From the NCBI GenBank assembly GCA_036832975.1, contig DAITQM010000016.1:4720-68719 (forward strand): a stretch of 64,000 nt of DNA, given 5' to 3'. This document shows, piece by piece, positions 16,605 to 25,100 of this stretch. The notes under the pieces are model-generated. The model was given only the letters and a program-made list of their open reading frames with translations, had not been told where the DNA came from and searched no databases. The position numbers were made by a program, and so were the translations under genes. Each line of letters opens with the position of its first letter. Position 1 is the first letter of the stretch. Source of the stretch: DAITQM01 sp036832975. Lineage in GTDB: Bacteria; Pseudomonadota; Gammaproteobacteria; Xanthomonadales; Wenzhouxiangellaceae.

Positions 16605-18101
16605 TCACCAGGTACTACCATCCGCCGGATCGGTGAGCGGCGGTTGGGTATCGTCCTGGCGGATCAGGTTCCCGAAAAAATCGTGCTGGTAGTCCAGATC
16701 GATCAGGCCGGAGACTTCGGTCCCGGTCATCTGGAAGGTGCCGGGGTGGTAGGTGTAGTTCTGGGTCTTGCCGTTGCCGAAGGTCTCCTGGGTCACCTGG
16801 CCGGTGGGGCTCATCGCTGTTACGCGCCGGTAGAACTTCGTCGCATTGGCGTAATCGAGCGAGTTGCCTTCTTCTTTGACCTGGCCGTCGATGTCGTAGC
16901 GGGTGTAGGTTCTGAGCCGCTCTTGCGGGTAGGTCACTGCCTTGGGACGGGCGAAGTAGCCGTCGTAGTCGATACCGACGGTGTATTGCGGCCCGACCGC
17001 GAAGATCGGGGTGTCGGGCACTCCGGTCTGCGGGTAATAGTGCGGATCATTGGTTACGGTAAAGCCCGCCGGGCGATTGAAGGCGTCGTAGGCGTAGGTT
17101 TTGTGCATGGTGACCTGGACGACGCCATTGGTGAACGCCTGGGCGCGCTGTTCTTCGGCCAACAGGCCCTCGCGCCGCTCGCCGTCGGGACCCGGGCTGT
17201 CGTAGACCCAGGTATCCTCCACCCCGCCCAGCTCGGGATCGGCGGGGTCGGCCACGCGCCGGATCAGCCGGCCGAGGGCGTCGTATTCAAACACCGTGGT
17301 CTGCGGTTGGGCGTCGGTCTGGGCGAGGACTTCGCCGAGGCCGTTATAGACAAAGGACCAGTGGCCCTGGTTGGGGTCGAAAAGGTCGGTTCTCTGGCCG
17401 AGGGCATTGTAGTTGGCGCCGGTCAGGTTGCTCTGAGGATCCTGGATCAGCTTGGCGTTGCCCTGGCCGTCGTACCAGAAGCGGGTTTGTGAGCCGTGGG
17501 CATCGGTGGTCTTGAGCAGCCAGCCGTTGGTGGCATAGGTGCGGGTGACGCACAGGTCATTATCGAGCGCATCGAGCGGACCGGCGGCGCAGGTGCTGGT
17601 CGCCAGCGGCGGCATACTGGCATTGGTGACCCATACTTGGGTCGTCAGACCTTTGGGTTGATAGTGGGTGTAGCGCAGTTCATTGCCGAGGCTCGACGGT
17701 TCGGATTTGAAGACCTGGCGGCCCAGGGCGTCAAAGCGAAATTCGCTCTGGACGTTCGATACCGCACCATAAGCCGGCACCGTCTGGGTCACCGTCTGGC
17801 CGCGGCCGTTGTAGCCGGTGGCGGCGTACACCGTGCCGTTGAAACCGTCGGTGCGGATCTCGATCACGCGGTTTACGCTATCGAAGTACTGCCGCACCAG
17901 CGGGGCGCCGTCGGTCGCGGCGATCAGGCAGTAGGCGGCGTTCAGGGGCATGACGCCGCAGCGCTCGGTGGTGGCGTCTTTGCTATAGATCATCCTGGAG
18001 CGCGGCGCATAGTGGTTGGCGGTATCGCTCATCGCCACACCCGCCGTCTCGGGGTGCCAGGTCTCGATCTCGCGACCGAACGGGTCGTAGGCCATCTTCA
18101 T
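16605..18101 (-). CDS. RHS repeat protein fragment (core, both ends missing)
   Basis: A 498-residue frame built of YD repeats (for example YDPFGREIETW, YDGQGNAKLIQD, YDALGRLIRRV, YDIDGQVKEEGN), the strand-rich shell of RHS proteins. Reading stays open upstream to about 18170 with EFHLVTDANDLIMKMAYD, so the 5' part is missing rather than starting at the Met used here. It stops after DDTQPPLTDPADGSTW, short of the RHS core and toxin. It corresponds to the part that would precede the 18800-20371 fragment, yet lies after it on the strand, so it is a displaced remnant and probably not functional. Confidence 0.8.
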   Translation of the reverse strand: MKMAYDPFGREIETWHPETAGVAMSDTANHYAPRSRMIYSKDATTERCGVMPLNAAYCLIAATDGAPLVRQYFDSVNRVIEIRTDGFNGTVYAATGYNGRGQTVTQTVPAYGAVSNVQSEFRFDALGRQVFKSEPSSLGNELRYTHYQPKGLTTQVWVTNASMPPLATSTCAAGPLDALDNDLCVTRTYATNGWLLKTTDAHGSQTRFWYDGQGNAKLIQDPQSNLTGANYNALGQRTDLFDPNQGHWSFVYNGLGEVLAQTDAQPQTTVFEYDALGRLIRRVADPADPELGGVEDTWVYDSPGPDGERREGLLAEEQRAQAFTNGVVQVTMHKTYAYDAFNRPAGFTVTNDPHYYPQTGVPDTPIFAVGPQYTVGIDYDGYFARPKAVTYPQERLRTYTRYDIDGQVKEEGNSLDYANATKFYRRVTAMSPTGQVTQETFGNGKTQNYTYHPGTFQMTGTEVSGLIDLDYQHDFFGNLIRQDDTQPPLTDPADGSTW

Positions 18102-18205
18102 GATCAGGTCATTGGCGTCGGTGACCAGATGAAATTCGATGAAAATTGGCTCCCGGCGAAGTAGAAAAGGGGTTTCCGAACACGCGAGCAGTACAACAAC
18201 AAAGG

Positions 18206-18793
18206 TTATGAACCGTTTTTCTTCGTAATTGCGTCTTTCATGACTTTTCCAGCTTTTTTAAGGCTTACTGAGAGAGGCTCACTTATATTTATATCTTTTT
18301 CGTTGATAAGCTCATTCCATGGTGTTGCTCCGCAAAGCAGTGCATAACATTTACCTTTTTGTTTTATTCCAAATAAGCTAAATAAAATATATTGTGCCAC
18401 CCCCGCTGCGTTTTTGGTGTTCTTGCCGAAATCCACAGATATATACAACAAATCTTCTTTGTTGTGAAATAATACTTTTCGGCTATAATCGAAACCTTCT
18501 GAATTTAAGTAATTTTCTAATTTATTAAAGTAATCAACTGACCATTTAGCGCGCGGAAACATTAATATTACACCATACTCAGAGTTGGTATTAATATATT
18601 TCTGAAACTGGATAAATCTACAAAGCGAAGCTGTCTGCAAAATTAAAAATCCTTTATTTAAACCTCTTTTTAGTAAAGAGTCAATTGGAATGATAACATC
18701 CTTGACCTTATACGCCTGCCCTCTCTTCCCAATATACCAAAGGAGGAAAATAATTGCGAACAATATTACTGATATGATTATTATAATTTTCAT
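18206..18793 (-). CDS. Putative membrane-anchored immunity protein for the RHS tip
   Basis: A 195-residue protein with one N-terminal membrane segment (IIIIISVILFAIIFLLWYIG, about residues 3-22) and a soluble alpha/beta domain of about 170 residues (YGVILMFPRAKWSVDYF, DLLYISVDFGKNTK). Its base composition is far more AT-rich than the surroundings and matches that of the RHS tip. It starts 6 bp after the RHS stop. Position, coupling and composition make it the likely cognate immunity protein; no sequence family was recognised. Confidence 0.7.
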   Translation of the reverse strand: MKIIIIISVILFAIIFLLWYIGKRGQAYKVKDVIIPIDSLLKRGLNKGFLILQTASLCRFIQFQKYINTNSEYGVILMFPRAKWSVDYFNKLENYLNSEGFDYSRKVLFHNKEDLLYISVDFGKNTKNAAGVAQYILFSLFGIKQKGKCYALLCGATPWNELINEKDINISEPLSVSLKKAGKVMKDAITKKNGS

Positions 18794-18799
18794 AAATGC

Positions 18800-20296
18800 T
18801 CAACCGCCAAATATTGATGCAATTGTCCCAGCAATTTTCCCCAGTGTATTTCCAATGTTTCCAGCGGAACCAACTACCGTGCCACCTTGCACACCAGAGA
18901 AGGCTTCTGCAAAACCATGTGAGAAACCAGCTGTAAAGCGACTGAGTGGTGACAACAATAACCCGGGATTTGCATTTGAGCTAAGAAATCTACCGTTGGC
19001 AGGGTTAAATGGTTGTTGAACACCTCCTCGATTTAATTTTGTTGGAAATGATTTTCCAATAAGAAACTTAAGCAATTTCACTGGGCCAACCAGCGGGGGA
19101 GTTCCAGTCACAATTATTATTACATGAAATTTATTTCCTTCTTGCAAAACTAACGGTTTAGGATTTTTTAGTATATTTTCGTAAAAATCATCTTTGTTTG
19201 TATAAATATCATTTTCAGTAAGATTGTTCTTTGCCAGAAATGCTTGCAACTCTTCTTTATCTGTTCTCGGCTCAAAACTATCTACTGATATATTTTCTTC
19301 ACTCATATTTTTATCTTTTGAGAGGCCGCGATCTTGCTCCATATTCTCGCGATTACTATTCGCGCCTATATTATCAGGAGTTTCTTTCGCATTTTTATCG
19401 TCTCCTTCGCTCATCCGGCTGTCGCCGCCGTTAAATCGTATTACCGTGCAGGCCGATCCGCGGTTGCATTTATCCGTGGTAGAGCCTGTCGGATCGCGGG
19501 GTTTGATTTCTTCTTCTGGCGAATTACAGTCGGGGTTAGTTGGTTCAGCGCATGTGGAATACCCTGTCGGATCAGTGCCCGACAGCGGGTTATTCATGAT
19601 ATAGCTGTACGGGTTCAGGCTTTGGCTATTGGCCGGGAACTGAATAATCGGGTCAACCGACAGGAATCGTCCCAGGTTGTAGTCATACGCCCTCCCGTTC
19701 ATATGAGTGATGGCCACATTGTTCAGGTGCTCGTGGCCAGTGAAACCCCTTGTGGTCTGGTCGGGGCGATTGAGATCGCCGGATTCCTGGTTCGGGAACG
19801 GCACTTCATCCAGACCGTCGCTGTCGGCCCAGTTTTCCTCTCGCGGCTTGCCGAAGGGGTCGAAGCCTCTTCCGGCGCCAAGCACTTCTGCACCGTTTTT
19901 GTCGGTCATGGCGACGATGCTGCCGAGGCGGTCTTTGTGTAGGTAGGTGATCCCGGTGTTCTGGGCGCTGGTCACGTCCACGGTGAAGACCCCGTAGTTG
20001 CCTAGGTACAGCTTATGCAGGGTGCTGCCTTTTTGTTCGTACAGCTTGTCCACGTAGAACGTCCACTGGCCCAGTTCGTCGAGCTGATAATAACGCTGAT
20101 TGTCGCTACCGTACCAGAATTCGCTCTTCTGGACGCCACGGGCCAGCCGGAACGGCTGGTTCTGGGCGTCGTAGTGGGCTTGGAAGTTGCCTGTGATGGG
20201 GTTGCCGGTGTTATTGATGCCGGAGATCATATTGCCGTTGGCATCATACCCGAAGTTCACGACGCCACCGTTGTTGATCAGGTTGACCGAGGTCAC
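18800..20296 (-). CDS. RHS C-terminal fragment: core domain plus AT-rich toxin-like tip
   Basis: Residues 1 to about 245 are RHS core (YDANGNMISG, YYQLDELGQWTFYVDKLYEQ, HKDRLGSIVAM, GRFLSVDPIIQFP, LNPYSYIMNNPLSGTDPTGY), ending at the DPTGY-type boundary where variable tips begin. The rest is AT-rich and hydrophilic (DKEELQAFLAKNNL, NGRFLSS) and finishes with a glycine-rich hydrophobic tail (GGTVVGSAGNIGNTLGKIAG and on to IFGG). The frame is open upstream to about 20371 (GNITRKSDYSNNYIYG) and is then cut by a repeat-rich stretch, so the 5' part is gone. The tail suggests a membrane-acting toxin; this is inference. Confidence 0.8.
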   Translation of the reverse strand: MTSVNLINNGGVVNFGYDANGNMISGINNTGNPITGNFQAHYDAQNQPFRLARGVQKSEFWYGSDNQRYYQLDELGQWTFYVDKLYEQKGSTLHKLYLGNYGVFTVDVTSAQNTGITYLHKDRLGSIVAMTDKNGAEVLGAGRGFDPFGKPREENWADSDGLDEVPFPNQESGDLNRPDQTTRGFTGHEHLNNVAITHMNGRAYDYNLGRFLSVDPIIQFPANSQSLNPYSYIMNNPLSGTDPTGYSTCAEPTNPDCNSPEEEIKPRDPTGSTTDKCNRGSACTVIRFNGGDSRMSEGDDKNAKETPDNIGANSNRENMEQDRGLSKDKNMSEENISVDSFEPRTDKEELQAFLAKNNLTENDIYTNKDDFYENILKNPKPLVLQEGNKFHVIIIVTGTPPLVGPVKLLKFLIGKSFPTKLNRGGVQQPFNPANGRFLSSNANPGLLLSPLSRFTAGFSHGFAEAFSGVQGGTVVGSAGNIGNTLGKIAGTIASIFGG

Positions 20297-20414
20297 GGCG
20301 TTGGGCCCAGCACTGCCGGCGCCGTAGATGTAGTTGTTGCTGTAGTCGCTCTTTCGAGTGATATTGCCCAGGGGCGGGTGGCGCGTGTGTTTGCCCCCTT
20401 CCTGGCCTTCCCCC

Positions 20415-20500
20415 GCAAGCGGGGGAAGGAACGAGAGGTAGATTGCCGCAAGCGGGGAAGGAACGAGAGGTAGATTGCCGCAAGTGGTGGAAGGGAAAAT
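20415..20500. repeat. Tandem GC-rich repeat, about 33-bp unit
   Basis: Three direct copies begin at 20415, 20448 and 20480, each GCAAGCGGGGGAAGGAACG-like followed by AGAGGTAGATTGCC. A related segment returns near 20660-20700. The flanking CCCCCGCAAGCGGGGG is self-complementary. The stretch from 20372 to 20755 holds no convincing gene; it contains these repeats and the terminal-repeat remnants at 20712-20744. Confidence 0.7.
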
Positions 20501-20711
20501 TGGCTCACTCCACCAGCGGGGGATGGCTGGCGGTTGCCGGACGGCTCAGCCGGAGCGAGCAGACGCTGATCGCTGTCCGCAAGCGGGGGATCATGTGAGT
20601 GTGATTTTTGCCGTATACGAAGTAGGAGGAGCGTGTGTTTGCCCCCTTCCTAACCTTCCCCCGCAAGCGGGGGGAAGGAACGAGAGGTTGATCGCTGCCC
20701 GTACGGGAACT

Positions 20712-20744
20712 TATGCAACAATTGGGTCTATGTAACTATTGGGT
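20712..20744. repeat. Two terminal-repeat remnants of the MITE-like family
   Basis: TATGCAACAATTGGGT (20712-20727) and TATGTAACTATTGGGT (20729-20744) are direct repeats. The first is identical to the right terminal repeat of the element at 35314-35555, and the second matches the complement of its left end with one mismatch. The body of the element is absent. Confidence 0.65.
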
Positions 20745-20755
20745 AGAGCGGAATC

Positions 20756-21244
20756 ATGTTCTGGGATATCGTGGTCTGGATCATCGGCGGTGCATTGATT
20801 GTCGGCGGCTTAGCCGGCACGGTGTTGCCGGCCTTACCGGGTACGCCGCTGATTTTGGCCGGCATGCTCGCGATCGCCGCCTATGACGGATTTTCGCCGG
20901 TCGGCGGATGGACGCTGGCGGTGTTGGCGGTGCTCACCGGGCTGTCGCTGGCGGTGGACTGGATTTCCTCGGGTCTCGGGGCGCGGCGGGCGGGCGCCAG
21001 TCCGCGCGCCTTCTGGGGCGCGACGATCGGCGCGCTGGTCGGTCTTTTCTTCGGCCTGCCGGGAATTCTGCTCGGGCCGTTTCTCGGGGCGCTTGCCGCT
21101 GAAATCGGCGCCGGCCGGACCCTTGGCGACGCCGGACGCGCCGGCCTTGGCGCCTGGCTCGGCCTGGCGTTCGGCAGTGCCGTAAAGATCGCGATCGCCT
21201 TCGTGATGATCGGGATTTTCGCCTGGCGTTACCTCCTGGCCTGA
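20756..21244 (+). CDS. DUF456-family membrane protein
   Basis: A 162-residue hydrophobic protein with glycine-zipper-rich membrane helices (GGLAGTVLPALPGTPLILAG, LFFGLPGILLGPFLGALAAE, SAVKIAIAFVMIGIF). The duplicated pattern of small-residue helices and the GTVLPALPGTPL motif define DUF456. It lies alone between repeats and convergent nadK. Its role is unknown. Confidence 0.9.
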   Translation: MFWDIVVWIIGGALIVGGLAGTVLPALPGTPLILAGMLAIAAYDGFSPVGGWTLAVLAVLTGLSLAVDWISSGLGARRAGASPRAFWGATIGALVGLFFGLPGILLGPFLGALAAEIGAGRTLGDAGRAGLGAWLGLAFGSAVKIAIAFVMIGIFAWRYLLA

Positions 21245-21419
21245 AGCGCGCCGAGGGTCGCCTACCTTGTCAAAATCCTGCTCACCACGTTGACCGTCGT
21301 CGCGGTCACTGGCCAAACGCCATACGCTGTGAGACGCACGGCTCGCTTCGCTGCCTTTACCCGTTCAGCCGCTCCTGATCAAGGCCGACTGGGGTTTCGG
21401 GTTCGCACTCGCCGCCGGC

Positions 21420-22190
21420 TCAGACAAACTGTTCGGCGATGATCCGTTCTTCGAGACTGTGGTCGGGGTCGAATAGCAAGGTATGGGTGACGCTGCGGTC
21501 GAGGGCGATCGTCACCTGGATGGCGTTGCGCACCTCGTGCGCGTCGGCGGTGGCGCTGACCGGGCGTTTGTAGGGATCGAGAATATCGATCCGGACGACG
21601 GCCGAACTCGGCAGGAGCGCGCCGCGCCAGCGCCGCGGCCGGTAAGGGCTGATCGGAGTCAGGGCCAGGGCTTCGGTACCGAGCGGCAGGATCGGCCCGT
21701 GGGCCGAGAGGTTGTACGCCGTGCTGCCGGCGGCGGTCGATAACAAAATGCCGTCGGTGATCAGTTGTTCCACCCGGACAATGTCATTGACGGTGACTTT
21801 CAAGTGCGCCGCCTGGTTGGTCTGGCGGAGCAGCGATACTTCGTTGATCGCCAGTGCGGTGACGCTCTGGCCGCTTTCGGTCGCCACCTGCATGCGGAGC
21901 GGGTTGAGCTTGACCGCTTTGGCGGCGGCGATGCGCCGGGGCAGATCGGCTTCGTCGAAGCGGTTCATCAAAAAACCGATGCTGCCGAGTTTCATACCGT
22001 AGACCGGCAGGCCGTCGCCGCCCATCCGGTGCAGCGTGCGCAGCATGAAACCGTCGCCGCCGAGGGCGACGAGCACATCGGCCTCGGCCGGCGCGTGGTC
22101 ACCGTACCGTTCACTCAACCGGTGGTACGCGGCGTGCGCCGCGTCGCTGTTGGCGGCGACAAACGCCAGGCGGGGCGGGTCGCGGTTCAT
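21420..22190 (-). CDS. nadK: NAD kinase
   Basis: Phosphorylates NAD to NADP. The 256-residue protein has the catalytic LVALGGDGFML motif (about residues 41-51), GMKLGSIGFLMN and the nucleotide-binding TAAGSTAYNLSAHGPIL. The start ATG overlaps the stop of the NAD-glutamate dehydrogenase gene by 4 bp, so the two are translationally coupled. Confidence 0.96.
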   Translation of the reverse strand: MNRDPPRLAFVAANSDAAHAAYHRLSERYGDHAPAEADVLVALGGDGFMLRTLHRMGGDGLPVYGMKLGSIGFLMNRFDEADLPRRIAAAKAVKLNPLRMQVATESGQSVTALAINEVSLLRQTNQAAHLKVTVNDIVRVEQLITDGILLSTAAGSTAYNLSAHGPILPLGTEALALTPISPYRPRRWRGALLPSSAVVRIDILDPYKRPVSATADAHEVRNAIQVTIALDRSVTHTLLFDPDHSLEERIIAEQFV

Positions 22191-25100
22191 TCCCCGGCGG
22201 TGACCATTTGCGCCAGCGAACGGGTGGCGACCGTGACGGTCGCGAAATCGGCGCCCGGCCGGCTTCGCATTTCATCGAGGATCACAGACAAACGCGCCAG
22301 CCGGCCGCTGTGTTTTTCGGCCCACAGCGCCACTTGCCGCCGGCCGTCCTCGCCGCTATCCAGATTCAGCACTTGCCCGGTCAACAGACGGTGCTGGAGC
22401 TGCATGTCGTTGCGCAAATGGCCGCGGGCATGCGCGTCCCAATCGCCATGCGCCGGCAGTTCCTCGATCTCGCGGTGCAACCAGTCGAGTCCCAGCAGGC
22501 GGTCGAGTTCGTAATAGACGGTCACCACCTGCGGCAGCGGCTTGCCGGCGAGCAGCGACTGATCGACGATATCGAGCAGGTCGATAAACCATGGGCAGAG
22601 CGCCAGTTCGGCGGCCAGTTCGGAATCGAAACCGGCACTCGTGAAATGCGCCAGGTCACGTTCGAAGACGGCGCTGTGCGCCGGCGGCAGGTGCTCGCGC
22701 AGCAAGCGCCGCGCGGCGGCGATGCCGGGGGCATAGCGGTCGATCAGCGGTTGTATCGCCAGCGGTTCGCTGCCCGGTCGGTTGAGGAACCAGCGCACCG
22801 CCTGGCGCAGGACGTTCCACAAGCGCAGCATGGCTTCGCTCTGCACCCGGGCCGGCACCGTGTTGTCGAGCGCCTCGATCCGTTTCCACAATTTGCGCAC
22901 GGCGAAAACCTCGCGCGCCACGGCGTAGGCTTTGATGACAGACGCAATGTCGGCGCCGGTGTCTTCCTGCACCCGGAGGACGAACGAGGCGCCCATCCGG
23001 TTGACGATATTATTGGTCAGGCGGGTGGCGATGATCTCGCGTTGCAACGGATGGCGCAGCATGATTTCACGCCATTCCCCGTGGCGCAGCGCCGAGGGAA
23101 AGTAGTTCACGAGTTCGCGCACCATGTAGGGGTCGTCCGGACCGTCGCCGGCCAACAGCTCGCGATAGACGTGAATTTTGCTGTACGACAGAAGGACCGC
23201 CAGTTCCGGTCTGGAGAGCGCCGCGCCGCGGTTCATGCGCTCGCGCAATTGCTCGTCGCTGGGCAGGAATTCGAGTTCGCGGTCGAGCAGGCCGAGGCGT
23301 TCGAGTGTCGCGATCAGGTGCATCTGGGCGCCGAGCCGGGCGTTGGCCAGCGTCTCCATGTGGCTGATCGATTGGCTTTGCAAATAATTGCCGCGCAGCA
23401 CCAGGCGTTCGACTTCGTCCTGCATGTCGCGCAACATCCGGTTACGTTCATCGGCGCCGATTTTGTCGCCCGCTTCGCGGAACAGGATCTTGATGTTGAC
23501 TTCGTGGTCGGAGCAATCGACACCGGCCGAATTGTCGATAAAGTCGGTGTTGAGCCGCCCGCCGCGCGCCGCGAATTCGATGCGCGCCAGTTGCGTCAGG
23601 CCGAGATTGCCGCCTTCGCCGATCACCTTGCAGCGCAATTCGGAGGCGTTGATGCGCACCGCGTTGTTCGTCCGGTCCCCGACATCGGCGTGACTCTCGC
23701 TGCCGGCCTTGACGTAAGTGCCGATCCCACCGTTCCACAACAGATCGACCGGAGCGCGCAGCAGGGCGCGGATCAGTTCCTGCGGCGTGACGCGCTGCGC
23801 CTGAAGGCTGAGCCAGGCGCGCACTTCGGGGGTCAGTTCAATGGACTTGGCGTCACGCCGCCAGATGCCGCCGCCCGGCGAGAGCCGCGCGCGATCGTAA
23901 TCGTCCCAACTCGAACGCGGCAGTTTGAACAGCCGCTCGCGTTCCTCCAGGCTGCGGGCGCAATCGGGGTCGGGGTCGATGAAGATGTGCTGGTGGTTGA
24001 ACGCGCCCATAAGGCGGATGTGGGGCGAGAGCAGCATGCCGTTGCCGAACACGTCGCCGGACATGTCACCGATGCCGACCACCGTGAACGGCTCTTTCTG
24101 GATATCGCGGCCGAGTTCGCGGAAGTGGCGCTTGACGCATTCCCAGGCGCCTTTGGCGGTGATCGCCATCGCTTTGTGGTCGTAGCCGTTCGAACCGCCC
24201 GAGGCGAACGCGTCGCCGAGCCAGAAGCCTTTATCCAGTGCGATCCGATTGGCGATATCGGAAAACGTCGCCGTGCCTTTGTCGGCGGCAACGACCAGAT
24301 AGGGGTCGTCGCCGTCGCGGCGCACGAGGCCCGGCGGCGGCTGGATGCGCTTGCCGACCCGATTGTCAGCCAAAGCCAAAAGAGCGGTGATGAAAGTGCG
24401 GTAGCAATACACCACTTCGTCGTACAACGCCTGGCGATCGCCGGCCGGCGGCCGCTTGACGACAAAACCGCCTTTCGCGCCAACCGGGACGATCAGCGTA
24501 TTTTTGACGTTCTGGGCTTTCATCAAGCCGAGCACTTCGGTGCGGAAGTCCTCGCGGCGGTCGGACCAGCGCAGACCGCCGCGGGCCACTGGCCCGGCGC
24601 GCAAGTGCACGCCTTCGACGCGCGGCGAATAAACCCAGGTTTCGCGATACGGACGCGGCTTCGGCAGTTCCGGCACTTTGGACGAATCGAACTTGAAACA
24701 CAGATACTCGCCGAATTCGGGGTCCGGCGGCTGAAAATAATTGGTTCTGAGCGCCGCTTCGATCAGTTCGTAAAAGCCGCGCAGGATGCGGTCATCGTCC
24801 TGACTCGAAATCGCCTCCAGGCCGGATTCGATCGCCCGGCGGAGCGCGTCGATCCTAACCGCCCGCTCGGCGCCGCGCTCAGCGATGACCCGGCGGACGC
24901 TATCGGTAAACGGCGATTCACCTTCGCCGCTCAACAACCAGCGGAGCGCATGTTTCAACTCGCGGCGGGCCTTTCCGCCCGACCCTGACGGCGCAAAATG
25001 GTTTTCGAACAAGGCGACCAGCAGGCGGGCGAGCAGCGGATAGCGGCTGATGACCTCTTCCATGTAAGTCTGCGAAAACGGCATGCCCGTTTGCAGCAGA

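Noticed and set aside
20400..20700. Possible CRISPR array in the tandem repeats
   Set aside because: The repeated units are contiguous with no unique spacers, and no cas genes are nearby.
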